The position numbers and the translations under genes are program-made. Positions 1 through 8,026 of a stretch of DNA of 64,000 nt are shown in pieces. The stretch's first letter is position 1, and every line of letters starts with the position of its first letter. Source of the stretch: Ilyomonas sp965247435 (GTDB lineage Bacteria > Bacteroidota > Bacteroidia > Chitinophagales > Chitinophagaceae). A model generated the notes under the pieces. It was not told where the DNA came from. It was given only the letters and a program-made list of their open reading frames with translations, and ran no database searches. The stretch spans positions 1,488,001-1,552,000 of the forward strand of contig OZ252019.1 in assembly GCA_965247435.1 (NCBI GenBank), in the 5' to 3' direction.

Positions 1-552
1 GCAGCAGGTTTGCTGGACAACACAGTCTTTATTTTTACCAGCGATAATACCACCAACAGAAACATTACCAGTATTTATAATGGTGTAAAAGTAAAAGGCG
101 GAAAAAATTATACTACCCGTATCGGGATCAATGTGCCGTTGGTTTGCTACGGCTCCACAAAGCTGCTTAAAAATAAAAAAGATACTTCCCTTGCAGATAT
201 GACAGACTTTATGCCCACGATGGCAGACATTGCAGGTATTCCGTTACCTACTACCTATGGGCCGCTTGATGGCACTACCTTCGCTGATAACCTTTCCGGT
301 GTAAATGGAAAACAACGTAAAACTGTTTTTTGTCACTGGAAAGATGTCTTTACAGGCACAGGCAGACCGCCACTTCAACGCTATACTTTCGACTATAAAT
401 ACAAATTGTATGATAGTATAAACGGCAGCCGCTTTTATAATCTCCGTTTAGACCCGAGCGAGCTTAATTCGCTGCCAAACGGCGTACTTACACCGGCAGA
501 AGTGAAAGAAAGAAATTCGCTGCAGGCAGTGATGGATAAAATGCATAATTAG
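1..552 (+). CDS. Sulfatase (arylsulfatase family), C-terminal part
   Basis: The reading frame is open from the first base, so the gene begins upstream and only about 183 C-terminal residues are present. The segment DNTVFIFTSDN followed by KGGKNYTTRIGINVPLV matches the alkaline-phosphatase-fold sulfatases, in which a DNG-like strand and a GGxxxxYExGIRVP-like segment lie late in the catalytic domain. The formylglycine motif (C/S-x-P-x-R) must lie outside the window. These enzymes hydrolyse sulfate esters, often on sulfated glycans, in the periplasm or at the surface of Bacteroidota. The substrate cannot be told from this part. A strong terminator follows the stop. Confidence 0.85.
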   Translation, partial: AAGLLDNTVFIFTSDNTTNRNITSIYNGVKVKGGKNYTTRIGINVPLVCYGSTKLLKNKKDTSLADMTDFMPTMADIAGIPLPTTYGPLDGTTFADNLSGVNGKQRKTVFCHWKDVFTGTGRPPLQRYTFDYKYKLYDSINGSRFYNLRLDPSELNSLPNGVLTPAEVKERNSLQAVMDKMHN

Positions 553-565
553 CCACCTGATATTT

Positions 566-609
566 AAAAAAGTGCTTACATGGCAGTGTGTTGTGTAAGC
601 ACTTTTTTT
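566..609 (+). terminator. Rho-independent terminator after the sulfatase
   Basis: Arms at 566-580 and 594-608 are a perfect 15-bp inverted repeat (core GTGCTTACA) around a 13-base loop, ending in seven T. It lies 14 bases after the sulfatase stop. Confidence 0.85.
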
Positions 610-866
610 ATTACTGCCTCTCCCACGCGCCTCTTTGAAAGACGAAGTCAGGAAAGCATTTAGCAATATCCGGCTACCGGTAAAAGCGCTATCGTTTAAC
701 AATAACAATAAAGTTTCCACCGGTATGTGCAGCACTTTCGGACTTTACTGCAACATATTCGTTAATGAAAGAAAAAATTAAATGCAATATGCGGATAGAT
801 CATTGATACGATGGTTTTTTCAAAAACGTTTTAATGTTTATGCTTCACCTTTGCTGATATTTTTTT
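610..866. other. Intergenic stretch without a recognised gene
   Basis: Between the sulfatase terminator and hscB no gene, repeat or clear regulatory element is recognised. A 48-codon frame on the + strand (TTG at 635 to TAA at 781) reads plausibly but has no ATG and no family I recognise; it may be a gene remnant. Confidence 0.4.
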
Positions 867-1376
867 ATGAATCATTTTGAACTTTACAACATACCTGTTT
901 CTCTGCAGCCGGATGCGCAACTGGTAAAACAGAAATTTTACGAATTGAGCCGGAAGTACCATCCCGATTTTTTTACCAATGCTGCTGAAACTGAACAGGC
1001 AGCAGTGTTGGAAACTTCTTCACAGGTAAATAAAGCATATAAGATTTTCCGGAACCCCGGTGAAACGATTAAGTACGTTTTGCAATTGCACGGTTTATTG
1101 GAAGAAGAAGAAAAATACCAGCTACCAGGTAGCTTTTTAGCGGAGATGCTCGACCTGAATGAGCAACTGATGGAGGCGGAGTTGGACGGGAATGCGGCAG
1201 GCAAGGCCAACCTGCAGCAGTCTGTTAAAGAAATGGAGGCATCTGTTTACGCGCCGGTAAAAGACATTATAGAGCACTATGAAGAAGGCACTACTACGGA
1301 ACAGGAACTTCTGCAGGTAAAAGATTACTATTATAAGAAAAAATACCTAAGCCGTATTTTGGCGGGGATGCAGTGA
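867..1376 (+). CDS. hscB: Fe-S cluster co-chaperone HscB (J-domain protein)
   Basis: The protein has 169 residues, the usual HscB length (about 170). An N-terminal J domain carries the HPD motif at residues 32-34 within RKYHPDFF, which in this family stimulates the HscA/DnaK ATPase. The C-terminal half is the helical HSCB domain that binds the scaffold IscU, with the family-like segment PGSFLAEMLDLNEQLMEAE near residues 88-106. Its role is to deliver IscU-bound clusters to the Hsp70 for transfer to apoproteins in the cytoplasm. No isc or suf gene is next to it; it stands alone ahead of tRNA-Leu. Confidence 0.9.
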   Translation: MNHFELYNIPVSLQPDAQLVKQKFYELSRKYHPDFFTNAAETEQAAVLETSSQVNKAYKIFRNPGETIKYVLQLHGLLEEEEKYQLPGSFLAEMLDLNEQLMEAELDGNAAGKANLQQSVKEMEASVYAPVKDIIEHYEEGTTTEQELLQVKDYYYKKKYLSRILAGMQ

Positions 1377-1408
1377 TACACTAATATTGCAGCCCGTTTT
1401 ACCCGGCA

Positions 1409-1492
1409 GCCCGGATGGCGGAATTGGTAGACGCGCCAGACTCAAAATCTGGTTTTCGCAAGGAAGTGCAGGTTCGATTCCTGTTCCGGGCA
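1409..1492 (+). tRNA. tRNA-Leu (anticodon CAA)
   Basis: The acceptor stem GCCCGGA (1409-1415) pairs with TCCGGGC (1485-1491), followed by discriminator A. The anticodon stem CCAGA/TCTGG encloses the loop CTCAAAA with anticodon CAA, which reads UUG. The long variable arm is expected of class II tRNA-Leu, and the T arm has GGTTCGATTCC. The 3' CCA is not encoded. It lies 32 bases after hscB. Confidence 0.96.
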
Positions 1493-1504
1493 CAAAGAAG
1501 CTTA

Positions 1505-1545
1505 TAAACTATAAAAGGCGCATGTAAAGCGCCTTTTATAGTTTA
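1505..1545. terminator. Perfect 17-bp hairpin, bidirectional terminator
   Basis: Arms at 1505-1521 and 1529-1545 are exact reverse complements around a 7-base loop, with a GC core (GGCGC/GCGCC) and A/T-rich flanks on both sides. It separates tRNA-Leu from the convergent gene ending at 1619 and probably stops transcription both ways. Confidence 0.8.
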
Positions 1546-1618
1546 TACTGTACAATATAGATTAACAGGCAGATTGTTTACCGATAAGTGCAGAAACACA
1601 TTCTGAAAATCTTATGGC

Positions 1619-2551
1619 TTACTTTTTAAAATCAAAGAGTGTAGCAGTAAATTCGCCCCGCTCCCGGCCTTTGAACATCGCATAAAAATTGCCTTTGTAG
1701 CGCAATACCGCCGGTACCAGCAAATCATCCAGCTTCGTCATTTCTACCTCCATTGTTACGTCAAAATCATATACGCCGGCCTTATAGCTCAGGTGATAAT
1801 TGCGCGCTAATACCTCCATACTTGCAGCATCGAACCAGGTAGTCATTTCATCTATAACAATATCATCCCGCTGAAAAAAAGAAAGGTCTTCCTTAGGCCT
1901 GATGCTAAAAATGTAGGCATAGCTGCCTTTGTAAGGCACATAATCAAGGTGGTAATCATAGTGTTTGTGTGCGTCTTCATCGTAGAGGTCAAGCTTATTG
2001 CCGATAAAGGGTACGCCGGGGATTTTGCGGCCGGGATTAAAGAACAGCATCTTCAGTTGTTCTTTATGCTTCTCCATGCCTTTCTTATCAGCCGGGTTAA
2101 AGCTGGTGCCGGCTACAATATTGCTTTCATTGCATATTTTGCCGCGGGTAAAAAAAAGGCTGGCATACAACTGCGCCGTGGTATAGTTGTAATTACCTGA
2201 AGCATCAAAGAAATCACCGGTGGTTTTTACATCTTCTTCCTGCATAGTACGGCAATTACCATTGCGATACTGCATTGTTTTACTGCTATACGATGCCGCC
2301 GGTTCTTCATTTTTATTTAAAATCCGGATGTCGTTGTAAGCGCTGAAATTAACAACATGTAAATTGCGGAAAGCTTTGTAAAACGTAGTGTCGTTCTGTA
2401 TGCGTCTTAAAATGCTGGCATAATCCATATGGCTGTGTACAATCAGTTCGGGCAGCATATAGGCCTTGTTTTCAAATATCACTGTAGTATCCTGTGCGTA
2501 AACAACCTGTATAAATAATACCGAAAAAAATAAACCGGTTAATTTCATCAT
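1619..2551 (-). CDS. Secreted protein of unknown function
   Basis: I do not recognise the family. The 310-residue product starts with a signal peptide (hydrophobic core LTGLFFSVLFIQVV, likely cleavage after VYAQ near residue 20). The mature part is soluble, mixed alpha/beta in composition and rich in Tyr, Phe and Asp, with no transmembrane segment and no T9SS sorting domain. Its start codon overlaps the stop of def in an ATGA arrangement, so the two are probably translationally coupled in one leftward operon. Many Bacteroidota have similar orphan periplasmic proteins. Confidence 0.75.
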   Translation of the reverse strand: MMKLTGLFFSVLFIQVVYAQDTTVIFENKAYMLPELIVHSHMDYASILRRIQNDTTFYKAFRNLHVVNFSAYNDIRILNKNEEPAASYSSKTMQYRNGNCRTMQEEDVKTTGDFFDASGNYNYTTAQLYASLFFTRGKICNESNIVAGTSFNPADKKGMEKHKEQLKMLFFNPGRKIPGVPFIGNKLDLYDEDAHKHYDYHLDYVPYKGSYAYIFSIRPKEDLSFFQRDDIVIDEMTTWFDAASMEVLARNYHLSYKAGVYDFDVTMEVEMTKLDDLLVPAVLRYKGNFYAMFKGRERGEFTATLFDFKK

Positions 2552-3126
2552 TTAGCGAAAGACATTTTATAATCGGTTTTGATTTTCCCTTTACTGATGT
2601 CGTTTAATTTGCGAAGTAATAATTTTTTGCGCAGCGGCTTCATATAGTCTATAAACAGCTTGCCTTCTATATGGTCGTACTCGTGCTGTATCACCCGGCC
2701 GGTAACGCCGTTGAAAGTGGCTGTATGCGGTTGAAAAAACTCATCCTGGTACTCGATGGTTACTGTTTTAGGCCGTACTACATCTTCCCGGATTTTAGGA
2801 ATGCTGAGGCAGCCTTCGTTATATACCCATTCTTCGTCATCAAAGCCCAGGATGCGCGCATTGATGAATACCTGTTTAATACCGGGCTCATCCGGATATT
2901 TTCCTTTTTCTTCCCCTTCGAGGTTTTCAAAAACTGTTGTACTGTCTATTATAAACAGGCGGATGTCTTTATTAATCTGTGGCGCTGCGAGGCCTACGCC
3001 ATTGCTGGCATACATTGTCTCCCACATATCTTCCAGCAATTTATCGAGGTGCGGATAATCCGGCGTGATAGGAACTGCTTTTTTGCGAAGTATGGGTGCG
3101 CCGTAGGCAATAATCGGTAAAATCAT
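2548..3126 (-). CDS. def: Peptide deformylase
   Basis: The enzyme removes the formyl group from the N-terminal Met of new proteins. All three family motifs are present: GVGLAAPQ (residues 43-50), EGCLS (104-108), whose Cys is a metal ligand, and HEYDH (148-152), whose two His bind the metal and whose Glu is catalytic. I chose the ATG at 3126 because the family starts with a segment like ILPIIAYGAPILR; the frame continues 17 codons upstream without homology. At 192 residues it has normal length. It lies between ruvX and the secreted protein, with a 4-base overlap with the latter. Confidence 0.95.
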   Translation of the reverse strand: MILPIIAYGAPILRKKAVPITPDYPHLDKLLEDMWETMYASNGVGLAAPQINKDIRLFIIDSTTVFENLEGEEKGKYPDEPGIKQVFINARILGFDDEEWVYNEGCLSIPKIREDVVRPKTVTIEYQDEFFQPHTATFNGVTGRVIQHEYDHIEGKLFIDYMKPLRKKLLLRKLNDISKGKIKTDYKMSFAK

Positions 3127-3193
3127 GAAATACTTTCCATTTTGTGCAAAACGCAAAAATAGTTTATCAAAATGCAAAAAGGGACGTTGAAAC

Positions 3194-3601
3194 CTATAAT
3201 TGTTGCAAATATTCCTGCAGCATGATGGTGGCAGCTACCTGGTCTATATTGCCTTTTTGCTGCCGGTCTTTCTTTTTCATACCCATTTGCACCATTGCCT
3301 GCGAGGCGAGTTTGGAGGTGTAGCGTTCATCCACGGTTTGTACAGGTATTTGTGGAAATTCTTTTTGCAACCGCTTGATAGCTGCTTTCACCAGGGGCGT
3401 GGCATGGGTGGCCGAATTATCCAGGTTCAACGGCGCGCCGATAAGAATAAGCTCTACCGGTTCCTGTAATGTATATTTTTTTAAAAAAGTAAACAGTTCT
3501 TTTGTTTCGATAGTCGTGAGTGCGGTAGCAATTATTTTTAGCGGATCAGTTACAGCGATGCCGGTGCGTTTGGCGCCATAATCTATACAAAGAATTCTCA
3601 C
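3194..3601 (-). CDS. ruvX: Holliday junction resolvase-like / pre-16S rRNA nuclease (YqgF family)
   Basis: The product has 135 residues, typical for YqgF/RuvX. It has the RNase H-like fold signatures: an N-terminal ILCIDYGAKRTGIA strand with Asp7, a central LILIGAPLN strand, VDERYTS, and a C-terminal IDQVAATIMLQ helix with the last acidic residue. In E. coli YqgF acts in 16S rRNA 5'-end processing; a resolvase role has been proposed from fold. It lies in the leftward housekeeping run, 67 bases upstream of def. Confidence 0.93.
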   Translation of the reverse strand: MRILCIDYGAKRTGIAVTDPLKIIATALTTIETKELFTFLKKYTLQEPVELILIGAPLNLDNSATHATPLVKAAIKRLQKEFPQIPVQTVDERYTSKLASQAMVQMGMKKKDRQQKGNIDQVAATIMLQEYLQQL

Positions 3602-3664
3602 TGTTTTATCATTTAATGATTCGATTGCTTACTTCTCATAATTAGCATGAAGCCGCGTCTATGT

Positions 3665-4612
3665 TTAAAAAAGGAGCAGGTCACTTATTACCAGTACCGC
3701 AAAGACAACGCTGGCAATACCATTGGCCGTCATAAATGCAAGGTTTACTTTTCTCAGATCGTCTGGTTTCACAATCGCATGCTGATAGATAAGCATACCC
3801 GCAAATACGGCAATGCCAAGCCAGTATATCCAATGAAAATGCCCGTAAATGCCGGCAGCACCCACGCAGGCAGCACTCAACAGGTGCAACAGCTCCGATA
3901 TGTGCAAAGCCTTCTTTTTGCCCAGAGTGGCGGGAACCGAGTGCAGTTGTTGCGAACGGTCAAAGTCCACATCCTGCAGCGCATAGATAATATCAAAACC
4001 GCTTACCCAAAAAATTACAGCAAACGAAAACAGGACCGGCAACACATCAAACCTGCCGGTAACGGCTAAGTAGGCGCCAATGGGCGCGAGCGAGAGCCCT
4101 AACCCCAACACCAGATGGCACAAGGCAGTGAAACGCTTGGTATAGCTGTAAAATAAAATTACAAACAGGGCAACCGGTGAAAGAAAAAAGCAAACCGGAT
4201 TAATAAAATAAGTAGCGATTATAAACACCATACAACATGCAATCGTAAACCGCAGCGCGCTATCCGGCGAAATAATTCCCTTGGGGATTTCTCTTATGGC
4301 GGTACGCGGATTTTCTGCATCAAAGCTGCGGTCAAGATAGCGGTTAAAAGCCATAGCTGCACTGCGTGCAGTAACCATGCAGATAATCACAAGAAAAAAA
4401 ATCAATAAATAATTATAATGCGGTTGATCAAGTTTATAATAATATCTTGGAGCACCTGCCATTGATACGTTGCGATCCGCCTGCCGTTTTATTTCGGAAA
4501 GCAATCTTTGAAATGATGTTGCGCCCAAAAAAAATCCGATCAGCGCAAAAGGCATTGCGAAAATGGTATGCGAAAAGCGGATTAACGACAAATAGCTTTT
4601 TATAGTACTCAT
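3665..4612 (-). CDS. UbiA-family prenyltransferase (probably MqnP-like, menaquinone synthesis)
   Basis: This membrane enzyme has 315 residues and about eight or nine hydrophobic segments. The first Asp-rich motif is N90-R-Y-L-D94-R-S-F-D98 and the second is in YALQDVDFDRSQ near residue 215; both bind Mg-diphosphate in the UbiA superfamily. The family joins a prenyl chain to an aromatic acceptor in the cytoplasmic membrane. Bacteroidota make menaquinone rather than ubiquinone, so an MqnP role in the futalosine pathway is more likely than 4-hydroxybenzoate prenylation; that is inference. A hydrophilic insert of about 30 residues separates the first two membrane helices. It follows the SpoU gene by 16 bases. 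Confidence 0.85.
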   Translation of the reverse strand: MSTIKSYLSLIRFSHTIFAMPFALIGFFLGATSFQRLLSEIKRQADRNVSMAGAPRYYYKLDQPHYNYLLIFFLVIICMVTARSAAMAFNRYLDRSFDAENPRTAIREIPKGIISPDSALRFTIACCMVFIIATYFINPVCFFLSPVALFVILFYSYTKRFTALCHLVLGLGLSLAPIGAYLAVTGRFDVLPVLFSFAVIFWVSGFDIIYALQDVDFDRSQQLHSVPATLGKKKALHISELLHLLSAACVGAAGIYGHFHWIYWLGIAVFAGMLIYQHAIVKPDDLRKVNLAFMTANGIASVVFAVLVISDLLLF

Positions 4613-4628
4613 ATTTAAAAAGGACTTA

Positions 4629-5162
4629 TTAAACGGATAACCGATGTTTTATCATTTCCCACAACACAATACCGGCTGCCACCGAAATATTGAGGGAATG
4701 CTTCATACCCAATTGCGGTATTTCTATGCAGCCATCACAAAGCGCCAGCGTAGCCTGCTCTAACCCTGTTACCTCATTACCAAAAAGCAAGGCTGTTTTT
4801 CCGGATTCTTCTGTTCTGAAATCATGGAGCAGAATACTATGCTCTGCCTGCTCAATGGCATAGATTTTAAAACCCTGCGTTTTTAAATGAGTAATGGCTT
4901 CGGCAGCATCTGCAAAATGCAGGGAAGTAACGGTTTCATCAGCGCCTAAGGCAGTCTTGCTTATTTGCCGGTGCGGCGGATGTGCTGTATAACCGGTGGT
5001 ATAAACGGCTTCCAATAAAAAAGCATCGGCGGTGCGGAGTACACTGCCAACATTATAAGCACTACGCACATTTTCCAGCACTGCAATCACCGGCGCTTTT
5101 TCTGATTGTTTAAACTGATCAATGGTTTTCCGGCCAAGTTCTTCCATGCTGCGTTTTCGCAT
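4629..5162 (-). CDS. TrmH/SpoU-family RNA 2'-O-methyltransferase
   Basis: The 177-residue protein consists of a single SPOUT domain. Motif 1 is VLENVRSAYNVGSVLRTADA (residues 28-47), motif 2 is LLFGNEVTGL, and motif 3 is the knot segment IPQLGMKHSLNISVAAGIV. Such enzymes methylate ribose 2'-OH in tRNA or rRNA with S-adenosylmethionine. The target is not clear: it lacks the N-terminal substrate-binding domain that RlmB (present elsewhere in this window at 14.3 kb) carries. It is the first gene of a leftward run to the secreted protein at 1.6 kb. Confidence 0.9.
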   Translation of the reverse strand: MRKRSMEELGRKTIDQFKQSEKAPVIAVLENVRSAYNVGSVLRTADAFLLEAVYTTGYTAHPPHRQISKTALGADETVTSLHFADAAEAITHLKTQGFKIYAIEQAEHSILLHDFRTEESGKTALLFGNEVTGLEQATLALCDGCIEIPQLGMKHSLNISVAAGIVLWEMIKHRLSV

Positions 5163-5263
5163 GGTGCAAAGATACAGGCTTATAAAAAAGAAGAAGTGTT
5201 ATAACATGAAATTGCCGGCTGCATAGGTGTAGCTAAGTGGGAAGGAAGTGGCATTAAGCAAAC

Positions 5264-5296
5264 TTAAAAGAGGCTGATTTTTTACATCAGCCTCTT
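5264..5296 (-). terminator. Terminator of the small membrane protein gene
   Basis: Arms at 5268-5278 and 5286-5296 form an 11-bp perfect stem (GAGGCTGAT). Read on the minus strand it is followed by TTTT (5267-5264). It begins seven bases after the stop at 5303. Confidence 0.8.
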
Positions 5297-5302
5297 CGAC
5301 AA

Positions 5303-5632
5303 CTATAATATTAAAATCAATACCAAAATAATAATTACGATGCCGGCAAGAGAAATATAAACGCCGCCATTACCCAACGCTTTTGCTTCTTTATTCATGT
5401 CCCGCAGCTCTTGTCTTAACGCCTTGCGATCCTCGCTGCTTAGCTTGGACTTGTCCATGTCTTTAATTTCTAACACCCGCGCTTTCAGTTCCATTACCCG
5501 TTCTTCCTTTTGCGCTTCCGTCATACCGGCAACTTTATCTTTCCATAATTGTTTGTCATTTTTTGCATAGGTGTTCAGGGATGCGAAAAGAGCGAGCAGA
5601 GTAAATGCGAGAATGGCAATTTTGCGTTTCAT
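5303..5632 (-). CDS. Small envelope protein, unknown function
   Basis: The 109-residue product has an N-terminal signal peptide or anchor (residues 5-22, ending NTYAK), a highly charged helical middle (residues 25-85, many Lys, Glu and Asp, likely coiled coil) and a very hydrophobic C-terminal segment (GVYISLAGIVIIILVLILIL). The last stretch would be a C-terminal membrane anchor. Similar short proteins are widespread in Bacteroidota without assigned function. It is a single-gene unit with its own terminator. Confidence 0.75.
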   Translation of the reverse strand: MKRKIAILAFTLLALFASLNTYAKNDKQLWKDKVAGMTEAQKEERVMELKARVLEIKDMDKSKLSSEDRKALRQELRDMNKEAKALGNGGVYISLAGIVIIILVLILIL

Positions 5633-5788
5633 GACGTTTTAAATTTTTGGTGATGTAATGATAAGCTGGGTAAAACAAAAACTTTTCCAAAAAGCTTAAC
5701 TTCTATGCAGGCAGGCAAATAAGTTGATAAAATCGGTAAAGGCGGATAAATAGTACGGATTCTGCCGTGTTATTCTTTGCTTACCTAA

Positions 5789-5796
5789 TAGCTTTG
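5789..5796 (+). promoter_or_regulatory. Promoter -7 element of yciI-hutI
   Basis: TAGCTTTG fits the Bacteroidota -7 consensus TAnnTTTG. It lies 23 bases before the ATG at 5820, and a possible GTG start at 5796 would sit inside it. No good -33 TTTG is seen at the expected distance. Confidence 0.45.
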
Positions 5797-5819
5797 TGAT
5801 TATTGCAAACCATTATTTT

Positions 5820-6110
5820 ATGCCGCAGTTTTTAATTATGGCCGAAGATTGTACAGATACCGGAGCGCCTGACAGAAGGCTTGCCGCAAGGCCGGTACAT
5901 TTGCAAAGAATGCAGGAAGAAAAAGCCAAAGGGATTTTTATCATCGGCGGAGCAAAACTGGATGAGGAAGGCAACATGTACGGCTCAATGCTGATGGTGA
6001 ACTTGCCGGATATAAACGCAGTAAACAGTTGGATAGCCTGTGATCCTTATGTTACCGGCAGGGTATGGAATACAATTGCGGTTACACCGTTCCGGATAGC
6101 AGAAGTTTAG
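5820..6110 (+). CDS. YciI family protein
   Basis: The protein has 96 residues. The start MPQFLIMAEDCTDTGAPDRR and the following RPVHLQRMQE are typical of the YCII-related dimeric alpha/beta-barrel family, and the acidic/His residues of its putative active site (Asp and HL) are present. The biochemical role of most YciI proteins is not known; some act as dehydrochlorinase-like or dioxygenase-like modules. I prefer the ATG over the GTG eight codons upstream because of homology and the promoter. It lies ten bases ahead of hutI and probably shares its transcript. Confidence 0.85.
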   Translation: MPQFLIMAEDCTDTGAPDRRLAARPVHLQRMQEEKAKGIFIIGGAKLDEEGNMYGSMLMVNLPDINAVNSWIACDPYVTGRVWNTIAVTPFRIAEV

Positions 6111-6120
6111 CCCTTTTATT

Positions 6121-7356
6121 ATGCAACAACTAATCATTAATATTGGCAGGCTGTTAAATGTGCGGGAGGAATGCACTGTTCTCCGTGGCAACGCACTTGC
6201 CCATTTGCCCCAACTGGAAAACGCTTTCCTGTTGATAGCAAACGGCCGGATAAAAGAATATGGGTTGATGACCGCATTGCCTTATGAGATTAGTATTTCT
6301 TCGATAGACGCAAAAGGCGCTACAGTATTGCCGGCCTGGTGCGATAGCCATACGCATCTTGTATTTGCCGCATCGAGAGAAACGGAATTTGTAGATAAGA
6401 TAAACGGATTGAGTTATGCCGATATAGCCGCTAAAGGCGGCGGCATTCTGAACTCAGCAGACAGGCTTAATAGTACAAGTGAAGAAGTATTGTACGACCT
6501 TGCCTGGCAACGATTGCAGGACGTAATAAGGCTTGGCACCGGTGCTATTGAAATAAAAAGTGGTTATGGCTTGTCGGTTGAAGGCGAATTGAAGATGCTG
6601 CGGGTAATCAAGCAGCTAAAGCAAAATACACCTATTCCTGTAAAAGCAACTTTTTTAGGCGCCCACGCCATACCGGTACAATACCGGCACAACCGGGAAG
6701 CATACATCCGTTTAATTACAGAGCAGATGCTGCCTTCGATTGCCAATGAAGGCCTGGCCGATTTTATAGATGTTTTCTGCGAGAAAGGCTTTTTTACTCC
6801 CGAAGAAACAATACGTATTTGCAAGGCTGGAATAGCGTATGGACTGAAACCAAAAATTCATGCGAACCAGTTAAGCTCGTCGGGCGGCGTGCAGGCAGGC
6901 ATCAGCGTTGGTGCGCTGAGCGTAGATCATTTGGAAATGATGGAGGAAGCTGTAATTGCCACACTTGCAGGCTCGGATACAATCGGAACATTGCTGCCAA
7001 CGGCTGCGTTTTTTATACGGCTGCCTTTTCCGCCGGCAAGAGCGATGATAGCTGCCGGCTGCGCAATAGCCTTAGCAAGCGATTTCAACCCCGGTTCGTC
7101 ACCAAGTGGTAACATGAACCTGGTCGTTGCCATGAGCTGCATACAAATGAGGATGCTCCCCGAAGAAGCTATTAACGCGGCTACCATCAACGGTGCTTAT
7201 GCTATGCGGGTGGATGAAGATTGCGGCAGCATTACGGTTGGTAAAAGAGCCAGTCTTATTTTTTTGAAAGACATTCCTTCTGTTGCTTATGTTCCGTATG
7301 CTTTTGGCAGCAATTTAATTGATAAGGTGATGATTGGAGGGAAGTTTGTAAAATGA
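6121..7356 (+). CDS. hutI: Imidazolonepropionase
   Basis: HutI hydrolyses 4-imidazolone-5-propanoate to N-formimidoyl-glutamate, the third step of histidine degradation. The 411-residue length and the amidohydrolase motifs fit: the metal-binding H-x-H in CDSHTHLV (His77, His79), the EIKSGYGL segment, the metal/substrate His region FLGAHAIP and IHANQ, and the late metal-ligand Asp in ASDFNPGSSP. The other hut genes (hutH, hutU, hutG) are not in the window, so hutI stands apart from them here. It follows yciI by ten bases. Confidence 0.96.
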   Translation: MQQLIINIGRLLNVREECTVLRGNALAHLPQLENAFLLIANGRIKEYGLMTALPYEISISSIDAKGATVLPAWCDSHTHLVFAASRETEFVDKINGLSYADIAAKGGGILNSADRLNSTSEEVLYDLAWQRLQDVIRLGTGAIEIKSGYGLSVEGELKMLRVIKQLKQNTPIPVKATFLGAHAIPVQYRHNREAYIRLITEQMLPSIANEGLADFIDVFCEKGFFTPEETIRICKAGIAYGLKPKIHANQLSSSGGVQAGISVGALSVDHLEMMEEAVIATLAGSDTIGTLLPTAAFFIRLPFPPARAMIAAGCAIALASDFNPGSSPSGNMNLVVAMSCIQMRMLPEEAINAATINGAYAMRVDEDCGSITVGKRASLIFLKDIPSVAYVPYAFGSNLIDKVMIGGKFVK

Positions 7357-7387
7357 AATATTGTTATAATAGTCTAAATTTGGATTC

Positions 7388-7621
7388 ATGCAAGCAGAAG
7401 TAACCTCAACAAAATTATCTAACCTGCAGTTAGAATTAATTAAACTTTTTTCTTATAACATCAATGAGGAGCAATTGATGGATATTAAAAACATGCTTTC
7501 CGGGTATTTCGCTAATAAGGCTTTAGACGAACTGGACCAATTAGAAAAGAACGAAGGCTGGACTTCAGAAATATATGAACAGTGGAGTAAAGAGCATAAC
7601 CGGATTGCTTATAAACTATGA
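7388..7621 (+). CDS. Probable antitoxin of a PIN-type toxin-antitoxin pair
   Basis: The 77-residue protein is acidic and helical. It has a Leu-rich first half and the segment ALDELDQLEKNEGWTSEIYEQW, a layout common in antitoxins that precede PIN toxins in Bacteroidota. Its stop overlaps the toxin ATG as ATGA, the usual sign of a coupled TA pair. I recognise no DNA-binding motif with certainty. The assignment rests mostly on position. Confidence 0.7.
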   Translation: MQAEVTSTKLSNLQLELIKLFSYNINEEQLMDIKNMLSGYFANKALDELDQLEKNEGWTSEIYEQWSKEHNRIAYKL

Positions 7622-8021
7622 AAATTATTGTTGATACGAATGTACTTATTGCAGCATTAGGTAAAACTTCGCCTTACAGGAAGATATTTGAAGGTTTTCG
7701 CAATAATGCATTTACATTAATTGTAAGTGTTCCCATTCTTTTAGAATATTCAGAAGTTATTGCATTCAAAACAACAGCTACAATATCTGAGAACGTTGTT
7801 AAAGCTATTATTACAGCAAAAACACAAATATAGTTACTGTATTTTTTTATTGGAACTTAATAAAAGTTGATCCTGACGATAATAAATTCTGTGATTGCGC
7901 TGTTGCAGCAAATGCTGATTATATTATTACAAATGATGCTCATTTTAAAATATTGAATAAGGTTGAATTTCCCGTAATAAAAACGTTATCAGCCCAAGAA
8001 TTTCTTTTATTACTTCCTTAA
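7618..8021 (+). pseudogene. PIN-domain toxin, frameshifted
   Basis: The first frame encodes 71 residues starting KIIVDTNVLIAALG, the N-terminal Asp strand of PIN nucleases, and stops at 7831-7833. From about 7818 the frame shifted by -1 is open to the TAA at 8019-8021 and encodes the missing half, including DPDDNKFCDCAVAANADYII and TNDAHF, which carry the remaining acidic metal-ligand residues. Adding one A to the five-A run at 7818-7822 restores an intact protein of about 134 residues (AKNTNIVTVFFYWNLIKVDPDD across the joint). PIN toxins cleave RNA. The break is either a real inactivating deletion or a sequencing error. Confidence 0.85.
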
Positions 8022-8026
8022 ATTAC

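Noticed and set aside
635..781. A 48-codon + strand frame after the sulfatase
   Set aside because: It has only a TTG start, no promoter or RBS that I can support, and no known homologue. It was kept as a remark in the intergenic entry.
3647..4069. A 140-codon + strand ORF across the UbiA gene
   Set aside because: It is antisense to a well-conserved membrane enzyme and has no protein family character.
7818..7833. Programmed -1 frameshift in the PIN gene
   Set aside because: The site GCAAAAACA is not a good X-XXY-YYZ slippery heptamer in the zero frame and no clear stimulatory hairpin follows; a lost A is simpler.
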